Origin: Spisula solida
Taxonomy: Eukaryota > Mollusca > Bivalvia > Venerida > Mactridae
Assembly: GCA_947247005.1 (NCBI GenBank)
Contig: OX365946.1
Coordinates: forward strand, 51,734,734-51,798,733
DNA length: 64,000 bases
Direction: 5' to 3'
The notes beneath the pieces were generated by a model. It ran no database searches. It worked only from the letters and a program-made list of their open reading frames with translations, and was not told where the DNA came from. A program made the translations under genes and the position numbers. Below are positions 52,001 to 61,110 of this stretch, piece by piece. Each line of letters starts with the position of its first letter. Position 1 is the stretch's first letter.

Positions 52001-55000
52001 GTGTAAGTGTAACACCTTGAGGGACTTTGTGATACTTCCAGCTTATGAAAACATACAACTGGGATTATAAATGTAGACAATATATTAGCTGTTAAATTAT
52101 ACTAATAGAAGGTTGTGAGTCGTGTGAAATTCTCCATACTATATTAACAGACAATACTATAATAATATCACAGTAGATGTACTGTTTTCTAGATTGCATG
52201 CACAGCATGATTTTAACATTTAATTCAAACTCAATTGTTATTTCATGATTATGTATATACAGTTTATAAATATTGCTAGTCTACAAACGCATTACTTGTT
52301 TAGTTGGGCATTGTGCCTTGTATGTTTTTTATGTTTTCTGTGCTCGTTGGTTCAGTTGAGTGCTGCCTTCCCTGTCTGACTTAAAATAATCTTTTTGAAT
52401 CAAAGTTTAATGGACAGTACATGTCATAAGGATTGGTTCACTTCTATAAATGGTAATGACATGATTTTATGAAAGAAAATGTACTTCAACTCGATATTGA
52501 CCTAAATAATGACTGCTAAAAGACACTCAAATCATAAATTATCATAAAGTACAGCAATTTATTTCTCACTGGCGGGCAATTTGAAGTAATTTGGAAAATA
52601 ATAACCAAAAAAATTCATTCATAAGGCGAACAAAGCCGAGGTGAGAAAGTTCACATGTTGTTAGTTATGTATAGAGACGACCATGATACTGATAGTCAAC
52701 ATAGGCAACCAACCATGATTCTTATTCAATGTAATTTAAAAATATGTTGCAGTGAAAGAGCATTAAACACGTACCCATTGGCTTTGTGATCGGCTAAAAT
52801 TTTAGAGATTATTATTCTAAAATTTTATACACAGTTTATTGTTTATTAGCATTCGACTGAGATAATGACTGAGATCATAAATATGTGGTCAACCAGTTTT
52901 TCCCTTCCGAAAGTGCCAATGACCTTCACCTTCAGCTTCGTGGGATATTTTGAAGCACTAAAACTACTGAAACTACATCAGTTATTTGTTGTTCACCGAA
53001 ATGATATAAAATGAGAAAGCATCCAGCAATCAATCATTGCTTCATGCATTGTAATAAACAACAACTTCTTTCATGTTTAATTCACTACTTTTAAGTTACA
53101 TAAAATATTTTAATGCATATAATAAATATAACAACATGACAGTGATTATTACATGAACAGATGGCACATAAAATGTTCACTCCCAAAGATTGATGAACGA
53201 GATTGAAACATTTGTTTTCATTTTGTTTTTGTTGCATTGTTGTGCGAAACTGTTTACCTGGACTTTATGAGTATTTCGTGCAAAGCCATCGTACAATATT
53301 AAATTTATCAATTTAACAAGTTGAACATCCTTACATTGTTCTAGTTCCAAATAAATAGTTTTACACAAAACAAGGACAGTTTGTTTGTGATCGACTGAGA
53401 CAGTCATAAGTGTATCAGGTCATGCAGTCTGAGGCCCCGATCTCCCGAAGTATCTCAAATAGAAATCTCAACTCAAATTGAGACTTTTTCTTAAATCAGA
53501 GTCGAAATTAGAGATCAATCTGAAACTTCAGCTCTTGAAATTGTACTCTAATAAACTCAGAATAAAATTTCTGTTTAGTGATGCTGATGTTTTGAGTCTA
53601 GCCTCGCATGGATATTTTTAGTATAAAAACACATGCCAATATTTGAGATGAGATCTTGCTCAGATTGAGATGCTTCGGGAGATCGGAGCCTGGTTTCTGC
53701 CAGATTGTTCAAGAATGTCCGCCTAGGAGGGAACAAATTCAAAATATGTTCAAAATAAGAACTATGATTGAAAATACCCCACCCCCTCAATAATACCTGA
53801 ACGGAGGCAAGTATGAAAGGGCCATAACTCATTGGAATCTATACGAGCACTATGTGACACTCATTTGCACAACTACACTATTGTTATAAACAAGTCTTAG
53901 TGGAAGTTAGTCTAACAATTAGTTTTATTTAGAAATAGCTTGTACACAAGTTTGTCTATACATGTGCAGACATCCCGACATACCTATGGAAAGGACAGAA
54001 ACTAATCAGTATTAATCTAACACCAAATATGTTATGAAAAGGACACATTTCTCTATGCCTAGTATTTAATTTGCCTTTATTATATAAATGATCACATACT
54101 CGCTACCCTCAAAATATACAACTAACAATGAAATAGAAAGAAACTTGCCGAAGTGGTTCAGGTTACTATCATGTCGACACAGGAATAATTATACAGTAAT
54201 AAACACCTGACCGAGTTTCTCCTAATAAAAATCTCACCAGATATAAGGATGGGATTTGAAATATTAAACACTCTTTTTAATCATATTTTAATGACGCCTC
54301 AAATTAAGAGCCCACTGTTACAGTATCACTCAATTATCTAAACCACTCCTCGAATATCACATCTATTCAGGGCAATCCTTTTTCGTATGTTTTTTTTTTA
54401 AAAAGAATTTGACCTGAAATGCCGAGAGTATCAAACTCATTGAACTGGGTTAGACTATTTTCTTTAATACTCTAGTTTACATAAGGATCGTAAGGTATTT
54501 AAATGAAATACAAATCTTGAATTTTTACAATAAAATTTTGACGGTTATATGTCTATTAAACTTATTTATATACAACCATTAAATTTGTGTCAGTTGGCTA
54601 ATGCAGGCCGTTTAGGTTTTGTATCTAATAACAAAGAAAAAACTAAGCACAATTTTTATACGATAAAATTATATGTTTGTTTAAGATCTGTCAACTACTG
54701 ACGAATAAGAGGACAAAAACATATTTTAACATATTTTTGTCCATTATGACCCATGTTTTGTGACGATAATATTACCTGCATATACATATATAATAATTAT
54801 GATATTTCACTGAGGGTAAACAGAATCAAACCTCAGACCTCTGGAAATCTTTCAGTCCGATGCAGACGTGTCTGACAATATCTGATTCAGACAGACATAG
54901 TGGGGAGCGGTTGCCTATAAAGGCAGACTTTTGGAAAACAGTCGGACTGCCCGTACGGTGTCTGAAAGTTTGTTATTTAGAACCAATAGATTTTAAAGGC

Positions 55001-56589
55001 TAGTCGGACCTTAGAACCAATAGATTTTAAAGGCTAGTCGGACCTAATGTTTGGTCGTTTTTTTAACTTTCGAGAAGTCTGTAAAGGTAGGGTGCATGCT
55101 TTTGGATTGAGAGGTTCCAGGTACGATCCCTATCTGAACTACTGCTTAATTTCTCAGAGCAATGATAATCCTCTATGTTCCACTTAACCCAGCTGTTTGA
55201 ATGGTCACCTGAGAGGGTCAAAGCCAATATAGAGGGCTCCCTGCAAAACAGTTGTAACTACATATGATTTTAGAAAGAGTTACCACTGTTTTGCACTAAG
55301 CCCAGGGCTGGTATTCAATACTGATCTTACTTGACATAAGGATAAGGACAACCAATCAGATTACACCATATTAAACTCTTGGTCAGTAACAGGCGATATG
55401 ATTGGCTTATCCTTAGTCTCCAATTAAATAAGATCAATATTGAATACGACCCCTGGATAAGCTGAGGTAGAAATTGGCTATCAATATCAATAAATAATAT
55501 GTTCTCTGTTCTGATAAAGTGTATCACAATAAATGTGCATATGATAGATGCATCAAAATATGTCTCCATGAAAGAGAGTTAATTGTGTGTTGTTAATATG
55601 TTTGAAATATTCATTGACAACATCAAAATCTATGCACCTGCTTCAGTGAGCATTAAATATATATTAGTAGGGCAATGATTTGAACTTTTATGCTGTATAT
55701 AGGTACATAATGCACACAGCTCTAAATTTAAATAACAAATCACCTTTAGATAACAAATCACCTAATTGTATATAATTTTGCACTTTTACAATAAAACTAC
55801 GTATATTTCCAAAATAGAAGCCAGCTGTGCATCACACAGTTAAATCTCTAATGGCTGACACCTACATTAAACACTGAAATAACTTACATCTTTAAAGACT
55901 TACAGATAATGTCGTAATGAAAGTATGATTATAGTTTACTTTTAACTATTATCCTGTTCGTAGACCTTTTTCAAACTATTATATTAGTTTGTCGATAGCC
56001 CACTTTCAATCCTAATTAGTAATTTATTATAACTATTTTTTTATTTAAACAATTTTTATTTCATTATTGTTAATTTAACTAGATCTATTATTGTTTTATC
56101 TATGATTATTTACACCATTTACCCTTTATTTTAGGTTAATTCAAACCATTATTGCTTTATTATAATTATTCCAAATCATACGTCATGGAGCGATATAGAG
56201 GTCCACCATGAATGGCTGAGGACGGACCATGTGACGTGGGTAGTACATGCCAAACAATACTCGAATCCCATGCACACTACCTGTTCACTTGCACTGTCTA
56301 CTCAACAGGGAACATTTTCCTCTAGTCAAATGTTATTGTCAAGTCTCAGACAAGACAAACAGCTTCAACCAATGAGCATCCACGCCTTAATTATCTGAGA
56401 AATATTTTTTTTTTTCTTCGAAATTTCTTAATTTCTGAGATTTTTTTTAATTTTCTTCGAAATTTCTAATTTTTCTGAGAAATGTTTACTTTTTACTTAC
56501 AGAATGTTGTTGGAACTTTTAGTCTTCCCAAGGGTCTTGAAGAGGACTGCCCCCGGGGCGGACTTTCTTCTCGACGCCAGCTGTCTTCT
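18888..56589 (-). CDS. ARHGAP20-like: ARHGAP20-like Rho GTPase-activating protein (PH-RA-RhoGAP), 5' end not located
   Basis: Twelve coding exons on the minus strand: 56501-56589, 50656-50767, 49978-50042, 47725-47916, 45674-45749, 44223-44300, 39325-39397, 29952-30125, 23361-23677, 23018-23127, 22358-22680, 18888-22036. All introns are GT/AG and phases agree, giving 4,758 nt: 1,585 residues plus TGA. In partial numbering: basic SRRKSAPGAVL near residue 8; PH about 55-155 (GMQTQDRYLFLFSDLLLVAK, KSFVIGWPTTNYVATF); RA about 165-260 (DDYQLWVRLGPDEAPYPL, GHELPYAIKVSHIRDYAKR); RhoGAP about 318-511, with Arg355 in VGILRKS as the catalytic finger and NKMTAFNLS at 459-467; then a long Ser/Gln/Pro-rich tail. 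The domain order and these motifs match vertebrate ARHGAP20 (about 1,190 residues); the tail here is longer. Expected to speed GTP hydrolysis by a Rho-family GTPase, with RA binding a Ras/Rap-type GTPase. Start exon(s) lie upstream. Confidence 0.92.
22358..22680 (-). CDS. ARHGAP20-like: RhoGAP gene, exon 11 (RhoGAP second half)
   Basis: 323 nt; acceptor CTTTTTCAG, donor TG|gtaagt. Encodes TLTKLPDPHFELVRHLICVL, NKMTAFNLSLCIAPSLLWP and FQYMIENFPNLFGEDSINLF, then an acidic/serine segment (RQDSSTDSDSMHSVLSSH). Confidence 0.93.
23018..23127 (-). CDS. ARHGAP20-like: RhoGAP gene, exon 10 (RhoGAP middle)
   Basis: 110 nt; acceptor TTTTTGTAG, donor GA|gtaagt. Encodes DYLRSIPQSLLMEELFDDWM then TANNFTDPAEKSNKMK, the LR.IP.SLL element of RhoGAP domains. 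Confidence 0.93.
23361..23677 (-). CDS. ARHGAP20-like: RhoGAP gene, exon 9 (first half of RhoGAP, arginine finger)
   Basis: 317 nt; acceptor CGTTACAG, donor AG|gtaaat. Opens with the lysine-rich TTKAKNKKKSPLINIFRRN, then KPIRELMTILFREGPYTVGI and LRKS. The codon for the presumed finger Arg is 23472-23474. Ends CLTNEEWPPLVIGSLLK. Confidence 0.93.
29715..29908 (+). mobile_element. hAT-like MITE, copy 2, with near-perfect 8-bp target duplication
   Basis: 194 bp, starting CAGGGGTTCCA and ending GGAAACCCTG. Flanks ATAATAAT and ATATTAAT match at 7 of 8. CAGGG ends with 8-bp duplications are the hAT hallmark. It lies 43 bp beyond the donor of exon 8. Relatives at 15055-15228 and, more diverged, 62770-62880. 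Confidence 0.7.
29952..30125 (-). CDS. ARHGAP20-like: RhoGAP gene, exon 8 (RA end and linker helix)
   Basis: 174 nt; acceptor TATTTCAG, donor TG|gttagt. Encodes GHELPYAIKVSHIRDYAKR and then a charged, probably helical linker (EIQRIMEEMENNNRKYEFFL). Confidence 0.9.
33084..33372 (+). repeat. 30-bp minisatellite, about nine to ten copies
   Basis: Unit GGAGTAAAGGGTTACAAGAG followed by GGGTCTCTGT, with a 30-bp period at 33084 and 33114 and some shortened units (near 33165). Intronic. Confidence 0.9.
33730..33850 (+). repeat. SINE-like tRNA-derived fragment
   Basis: B-box-like GAGGGTTCAAATCCTATTAG, followed by a body ending AGTCAGCTAGTTAAATA, which resembles 50255-50275 (GGCAGCTAGTTAAATA). Confidence 0.5.
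34874..35110. mobile_element. 237-bp fold-back element with 7-bp target duplication
   Basis: Arms of roughly 75-90 bp are inverted copies (left CATAGTTTCAAAATATCT, GAAGGGTTGTGCAGC, TTGTTTAGC; right complements of the same). GGTAGAG occurs at 34867-34873 and 35111-35117, flanking it exactly. Open frames on both strands inside it are incidental. Confidence 0.85.
35118..35235 (+). repeat. SINE-like fragment
   Basis: GAAGGTTCGAAGCTTGG (degenerate B box), then TATGGCCGTTTGGTGAGCTG, similar to 47283-47400 and 50225-50275 (TGGT(T)GATGAGCTG). It begins at the target duplication of the fold-back element. Confidence 0.45.
36012..36038 (-). ncRNA. Hammerhead-ribozyme-like motif (probable retroelement relic)
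   Basis: The minus strand has CTGATGA, then a self-complementary GGTCTAC/GTAGAGC segment, then GAAAC: the order of the hammerhead core. Stem II has one G-G mismatch and an additional A before it. A clean stem III with a GUC/GUA cleavage site is not visible downstream. Similar motifs are known in Penelope-like and retrozyme-type elements of invertebrates. Activity is doubtful. Confidence 0.35.
39325..39397 (-). CDS. ARHGAP20-like: RhoGAP gene, exon 7 (RA domain)
   Basis: 73 nt; acceptor ATTTCAG, donor TG|gtaagt. Encodes NTDVKDDYQLWVRLGPDEAP then YPLC; the DYQLWV...APYPL motif is shared with ARHGAP20. Confidence 0.9.
39398..44222 (-). other. ARHGAP20-like: Intron 6 of the RhoGAP gene
   Basis: No additional exon recognised. 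Contains a direct repeat at about 41555-41670 (GTTGAATTGTATAGT...CCAATAAGTCATACAGT twice) and a diverged CCAAAAAGCCACATTTTTGG segment near 40660 resembling the hAT-like MITE family. The minisatellite at 43805 lies near its upstream end. Confidence 0.4.
43805..44062 (+). repeat. ~29-bp tandem repeat with GGGAGATAATTTCAG
   Basis: About nine degenerate units of GTAAATGAAAGGGAGATAAT followed by TTCAGTA. GGGAGATAA(T/C)T is a motif common in molluscan repeats. It ends ~160 bp downstream of the exon 6 donor in transcript direction. Confidence 0.85.
44223..44300 (-). CDS. ARHGAP20-like: RhoGAP gene, exon 6 (RA domain)
   Basis: 78 nt, phase 0-0; acceptor TATTTCAG, donor AC|gtaagt. Encodes ACHVEVEPITNVVNIVTSCL then HELNIN, an RA-type beta-alpha unit. 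Confidence 0.85.
45674..45749 (-). CDS. ARHGAP20-like: RhoGAP gene, exon 5 (PH-RA linker and RA start)
   Basis: 76 nt; acceptor AAATTTCAG, donor GG|gtatgt. Encodes QIHEEREKLLPKTLMLDVHH then RDSDR. Phase 0 out. Confidence 0.85.
45750..47724 (-). other. ARHGAP20-like: Intron 4 of the RhoGAP gene
   Basis: Holds a short direct repeat at 45922-45985 (ATCCCCACCCTGGA.ACAATGCTTAC twice), repeat-like TTCGTGG... sequence at 46690-46760, and a degenerate tRNA-like SINE at 47283-47415. No coding signal. Confidence 0.4.
47283..47415 (+). repeat. Degenerate tRNA-derived SINE
   Basis: GTGGCCGATTGGTCTAGAAA (A-box-like), TGTTTGAATGTCGGG (B-box-like), and a downstream GTTGGTGAGCTGCCGG shared with 35118-35235. 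Confidence 0.5.
47725..47916 (-). CDS. ARHGAP20-like: RhoGAP gene, exon 4 (end of PH domain)
   Basis: 192 nt; acceptor TTTTCAG, donor GA|gtaagt. Encodes SNTTFKLKHRIRVCELWIAD through KSFVIGWPTTNYVATFKS to the C-terminal PH helix VELKETWLNKFS. Confidence 0.92.
49630..49770. mobile_element. 141-bp fold-back MITE
   Basis: Almost the whole element is two ~60-bp inverted arms: GAAATAATGA, ATGTTTTATCATAGAATAAA and CATAGTCAC at the left are mirrored at the right, with a 6-bp insertion in one arm. Confidence 0.75.
49830..49945 (+). repeat. SINE tail fragment matching the copy at 2675-2942
   Basis: CATACCCTCGTGGCGATGGA through GAATGAGGTGTCGAGAGTGA and TTTGAAAAACTTGTTTCACA to AAATTAGTATA is nearly identical to the tail of the SINE in the AttH-like gene. 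It lies 33 bp from the exon 3 donor. Confidence 0.75.
49978..50042 (-). CDS. ARHGAP20-like: RhoGAP gene, exon 3 (PH core)
   Basis: 65 nt; acceptor ATTTACAG, donor AA|gtaagt. Encodes GMQTQDRYLFLFSDLLLVAK(Q), the most recognisable PH segment. Confidence 0.92.
50656..50767 (-). CDS. ARHGAP20-like: RhoGAP gene, exon 2 (start of PH domain)
   Basis: 112 nt; acceptor ATTTTATAG, donor GA|gtaagt. Encodes SHSATMGKKDLEFSRPSKQN, then NRQYLMEGIVEFSR, the first PH strand. The internal ATG (SATMGKK) could serve an alternative start. Confidence 0.88.
50834..50990 (+). repeat. G-rich degenerate minisatellite (C-rich on the transcript)
   Basis: Units of GGGTTAAGGGAGGC(A)GAG type with many G runs of three to six. 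On the RhoGAP transcript it is a C-rich tract starting 67 bp upstream of the exon 2 acceptor. A SINE-like GTTGTGGGTTTAACTCC follows at 51014. Confidence 0.75.
52292..52379 (+). repeat. Dispersed repeat, copy 2 of 3
   Basis: Matches 258-344 across its length, in the same orientation; a third, shorter copy is at 45555-45609. Confidence 0.7.
53433..53690 (+). mobile_element. MITE family A, copy 2
   Basis: GGCCCCGATCTCCCGAAGTA at the start is mirrored by the end (GATGCTTCGGGAGATCGGAG). The interior is homologous to 610-861. This copy has the better preserved terminal repeats. Confidence 0.8.
55302..55456 (-). mobile_element. MITE family B, copy 2
   Basis: CCAGGGCTGGTATTCAATAC... and its inverted partner bound 155 bp. 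The interior matches 14670-14811 in reverse orientation (CGCCTGTTACTGACCAAGA). Confidence 0.8.
56395..56487 (+). repeat. T-rich tandem repeat beside exon 1
   Basis: TCTGAGAAAT-like word, T run and CTTCGAAATTTCT repeat about twice with a period near 50 bp. It ends 13 bp from the donor of exon 56501-56589. Confidence 0.65.
56501..56589 (-). CDS. ARHGAP20-like: RhoGAP gene, exon 1 in window (N-terminal basic segment)
   Basis: Encodes RRQLASRRKSAPGAVLFKTL and GKTKSSNNI. Acceptor TATTTTTAG, donor CT|gtaagt, phase 0 in and 2 out. The ERRRSAPS-like stretch is conserved near the N terminus of ARHGAP20 as I recall it. It contains no ATG, so a further exon exists upstream. Confidence 0.8.
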
Positions 56590-57376
56590 CTAAAAATATA
56601 AATAATAAACAGCATGAGAATCAAAGGAAACAAGGGCAAATCTATATGCCCCCCTCCCAATATTTGGTGGGGGCATAAAAAATCACTGATCAGAATATTC
56701 ACAATACAGAAAGAATTTCTGAAACACATCTTGTGAAATGAAATACAATTGTCCAATATGAAGTTACATGTCCCAATTAGTACCCACAATCTTAGGTTTC
56801 AAGAATACAGCACAGATTTAGTGATGAATGTCAATAAGAAAACCACCACAACTTTTACCTACCCTAGACTGGTAAAGGTACATCCTTGTAACAAACACAA
56901 CTCACATCATTTCATTTCAACATACAACTAAAACTTGAAACAATCCTCAGAACCTGTACATACAACCCGTAGGCTAGGGAGGGTATGAACACACACAGGT
57001 GGAATACCATTATACACTTATTCCACACCGATCCAATGTTTTGCTTGAAACACTATATGATGTTATACGTTACAAGAATTCAGACAATTTTCAGTCAATC
57101 TTTATAAAATAACAGATACAATGTTTTCATAAACTACCACCCTGTAGGTCACTGTTTCGGTATCAGTCTATTAACACTTAGTTACATCTAAGGCTAATCA
57201 TCAAAAGAACATAAGAATTTCTTACCTGAATAATATTATATTGTGAATAAAATTTATGTAAATATATCACACAAAAGTTCGGTTTTAGATTTTCTGGTTT
57301 ATGATTTAAGTATTGTGCTATTTATAGTTTTGTGGTTTGAAGACAGTTTTATGCAAATATAAATTTCTTAGCTCAT

Positions 57377-57596
57377 GTACAGTCCAGTCAGAATAAAAAT
57401 CCAGTGACGCAGCAGTCGAGTCCATTATAATGGTGTAAAACCAATTATAAAGGCTTATACTGTACAAACTACTATAATTTCAATGCTAAACTAACAAACT
57501 AAACTTTGCTTTACCTGTTTAGACAATGGTTCTGACGTTTTGCGTACACATAAACTGCAACGTCACTGTCACAATATCCTAACTGGACTATACTGG
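57377..57596 (-). mobile_element. MITE family C, copy 2
   Basis: The minus strand reads AGTCCAGTTAGGATATTG at one end; the other end is its inverted repeat. Interior CCATTGTCTAAACAGGTA and GACTCGACTGCTGCGTCACT match 16598-16811. Confidence 0.75.
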
Positions 57597-57684
57597 TTAA
57601 TTCTCACTATGACGATTTCATAATTAATGGGTAAGAAAAGTGTTACCTAATAACAAACAAAAAGGGTTTATACAAAAAACATGT

Positions 57685-57865
57685 TTTCCACAAAGGGCAA
57701 TAACTCCAGCAAAAATCATCCAACCAATATGCACTACTAGGCTCGGTACCAAGTATTCATACGAAGTTTCATTCAAATCAAACCCAATGGTTACAAGGAG
57801 AACTAGCACAGACAAACTTTATGACATCCATCCTGACCGACAGACAGACAGACAGAATTGTCCAG
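57685..57865 (-). repeat. Common molluscan-type dispersed repeat
   Basis: CAAAGGGCAATAACTCC, then GTTTCATTCAAATCAAACCC and CCGACAGACAGACAGACAG. I recognise this layout from bivalve genomes. The open frames over it are not genes. Confidence 0.55.
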
Positions 57866-57918
57866 TACGAAATCAATATGGTCCGGCCACCATATCATGA
57901 GAGACATCATTGGTATGT

Positions 57919-58342
57919 TCAGAGCGTCTGTTCCGCACACTGTGCGGATGTTCTACTCCGAACAACTTACAAACAAAACGGAACTGTCCTGCACAGTGTG
58001 CCGAATGTTCTACACCAAACACCTTACGAACAAAACGGAACAGAAAGTAAAACGTTAAAGATGATCAAAATTGTAGTTGCAGCCGTAATATTGGAGGAAG
58101 AAATATGCATGTGGATATATTCAAGTGTGACTGTTTGCCCGCAATGGTCCATAATTGGAAAATAAATTTATTATATTCTATTTTATGACACAAGCGGCCA
58201 TTGTTCTTGCTGTAATCACGTCACTGTTCTGGCTGCACCACCTCTGTGGCGGGCACAGAAAGAACATGTTCCGAACAGTGTTCCGGTTTGTTCGTAAGTG
58301 TGTTCCACTGTCCGGGATGTGCGGAACAGCGTTACGAACGCG
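57919..58342. mobile_element. ~420-bp element with inverted TGTTCCGCACA ends and internal duplication
   Basis: CTGTTCCGCACA near the left end is mirrored by TGTGCGGAACAGCG near the right. The left part holds two tandem copies of a ~58-bp unit (ACAAACAAAACGGAACTG / ACGAACAAAACGGAACAG) whose complement (CCGGTTTGTTCGTAAGTGTG) lies in the right arm. No coding capacity. Confidence 0.55.
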
Positions 58343-59319
58343 CCCCAAAAACCCACATTTTGTACAATATTTGAATCAACATTTTTATGTTCCAGACAGG
58401 CCCTCAATATAACCATAGTAGAAAATTAAATAATGTCACTGCAACACAAATAGAATGGCTGGGGAGTCCAGGATCATGCTTACATTTGAACTGACTTTTC
58501 AAGAGGGTCTAGCTCATCCACTTTAAAAAAAATATTTCTTTTAATCATAACCAATATATGAACCAACAAAATGAAATATCAATATTAATTAATATCAACC
58601 TCTTATCAATGCCAAACAATGCAATGTCGGTGGTTTAAAATAATAATATAGACATCAGAGAAAACAATAATTAATGATGTGTCATTTCAAACTTTTCCAC
58701 TCACAATGTGTGGACCTACATGAGAGAAAAATATAATGTATTCATATCTAAGTTTAGATATAAGAAATATTTGTATGAATAAAAATCCTGAAATCTGAAG
58801 TTGACACAATCTTCAAACAAATCAACCAGCGTATTATATTATGATAATTAAATATAAGAAAAAACTATTTTCAGAGTAAAGTGAACTTTTAACAATTAGA
58901 ATTCAACAAAAGGTTTAGATTGGTCATATGACAAGATATTCAAGTTGACAACGAAAAGCCGTCTAGTGTAAGGCAATGAAGGTTTATATCGCCATGACAT
59001 TGTTCATACCCCGGTGAACCGAGCCTATTCAAACCATGCGAGAAGAGTAATCAAATGTCATACTGTTGGAGCGTTACAAAACATACCATATGTGTGAGAA
59101 AGTATACTAAATCATTTCAATTATTATACATAACATAATTTCATAACATCCGCTACGAAACAACTTCATATATTTATGTAAATTTGGCTCATATCTATTT
59201 CTGATGACTTGATATCTCACTGGGATGCTATCAGAAATAAAATGTATATTGTTACTTGTTTGCTGGTCAATAGTGTAAAATAATTATCTGTCTGCCGGTC
59301 ATCTAAGACCAATATTATT

Positions 59320-59765
59320 AACAGGTACTAGCAGTAAACACTGGCATAAACCCCAGCAATTAACACTGGCAGTAAACATCAGCAGTAAACTGGCATAAAC
59401 CCCAGCAATAAGTACTGACAGTAAACATCAGTAATAAACTCTGGCAGTAATCATCAGCAATAAACACTGACAGTAAACACTAGCAATTAACAGTCACGGC
59501 TTTAAACACTGGCATAAACACCAGCAGTAAACAATGGTACAGAACACGAACAATGAACACTGGCAGTTAACACTAGCAATAAACACTGGCTATATACAAA
59601 CACATGCAAAAAACACCAACAATAAACACTAGCAATAAGCAATGGCGCAAAACACCTGCCCTAAACCCTAACAATAAACACTAGCAATAGGCAGTGGCGT
59701 AGAACGCCTGTCCTAAACACTCACAATAAACACAGAGTAGAAACACTCGCAATAAACACTAGCAA
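59320..59765 (+). repeat. Degenerate ~13-27-bp tandem array (AACACTGGCAGTAAACA)
   Basis: Long run of AACACTGGCA, AGTAAACATCAGCAATAA and AACACTAGCAATAAACA variants with no clean period. Confidence 0.75.
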
Positions 59766-60734
59766 TTTCCTTCATATTCTTACTATCATTGCGTGCACTC
59801 ACCGATAGGACCATGAAGCAGTAACCCTCCGCTACATGACTGATGACAAATACATGTGTGAATAGATAAGGCAACATCCGAGAGGAATTAAACAACAACG
59901 GAAGGTTGGCCATCATTACGAGATGACGACAACGGAAGCTTTGTGTAATGTGGGAAGCTGCGTATTTCACTAAATGACTTAGCATGACAAGAGCGGAAAG
60001 TTTAATGTGGGTTAAAACATACGGGGATTGTGCGTTATCTTTTTTCTCTCTCTTTCTTCAATTAATAGACAACATAAGACTAATTAATCACACCACCAGG
60101 AGACTTCAGTCAGCACATTTCCTCGGCAATGCTGAAATTTCAGAACTGATTAAAATCTCTGTTGATGATCTTTCTCATGACATTTTGATCATTAATGTAC
60201 ATAGAGTGATCTCCCTTTGCAAACAAAGCAATACATTGCACATATCAAAGGGAAGTAACTCTTAACACTTTCAAGTTACTGAAGTATCCTGTTTTCTTTG
60301 CAAATCTAAACACACAAACACTGTGTATCTGTTTGGAAATGATCCATACAAACATTCGGACAAACAATCTCACCAAAAGATACTGATATATACTAGGACA
60401 AGCATTCATCGCCATTACAGAGTTGACATTAATGAGACGTTTGGGATTATAAAAATATCCATTTTAATCTATTAACATGCCAAAGTAGTTAAAACCTTGT
60501 TACAACTTAAAGCCACAATCATGCATAACCATTATAAAGTTAAAACCAATATCATATGTAATATAGAATTGAATCTTCACACATACATGTTATGCAATTT
60601 CTTTTCAACGTTGAACAAATAGTCACTAAATTTTCAAATTACCCCAAGTTCCTTAATCTATGCATCCATAGGAAGGGATATGATGAAGGACAAATATAAA
60701 CTTTTAATTTAAGGTGTACCTGTTGTGTCCTCAA

Positions 60735-61110
60735 GGTTGCAGTAGGAATGCTGCATAAGGACACAATCTAGTCCTGAGTTTGACCGAGGTATTGGTTGCA
60801 GTTATAAGGAATGCTGCATAAGGACACAATTGAGTCCTGAGTTTGACCGAGGTATTGGTTGCAGTTATAAGGAATGCTGCATAAGGACACAATCAAGTCC
60901 TGAGTTTGACCATGGTATTGGTTGCAGTTATAAGGAACACAGTATAAGAACACGATTGAGTCCTGAGTTTGACCGAGGTATTGGTTGTAGTTATAAGGAA
61001 TGTAGTTATAAGGACATGATCAAATCCTGAGTGTGACCGAGGTATTGGTTGCAGTTATAAGGATTACAGTATAAGGACACAATCAAGTACTTAGTTTGAC
61101 CAGGGTATTA
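60735..61110 (+). repeat. 63-bp minisatellite, about six copies
   Basis: GTCCTGAGTTTGACCGAGGT starts units at 60771, 60834, 60897 and 60960, with a diverged one at 61024. Within units, GGTATTGGTTGCAGTTATAA is well kept. Because 63 is 21 codons, open frames run through on both strands; these are by-products. Confidence 0.9.

Larger units (their letters stand above)
50768..56500 (-). other. ARHGAP20-like: Intron 1 (in-window) of the RhoGAP gene
   Basis: 5.7 kb with several repeats: 50834-50990, 51900-52010, 52292-52379, 53433-53690, 54977-55044 (35-bp direct duplication, AGATTTTAAAGGCTAGTCGG), 55302-55456 and 56395-56487. A tRNA-like GAGGTTCCAGGTACGATCCC is at 55110. No additional exon recognised. 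Confidence 0.45.

Noticed and set aside
57226..57290. Possible 5' non-coding exon of the RhoGAP gene ending TTCAG|gtaaga
   Set aside because: Only a donor-like site is present; there is no coding frame or promoter evidence.
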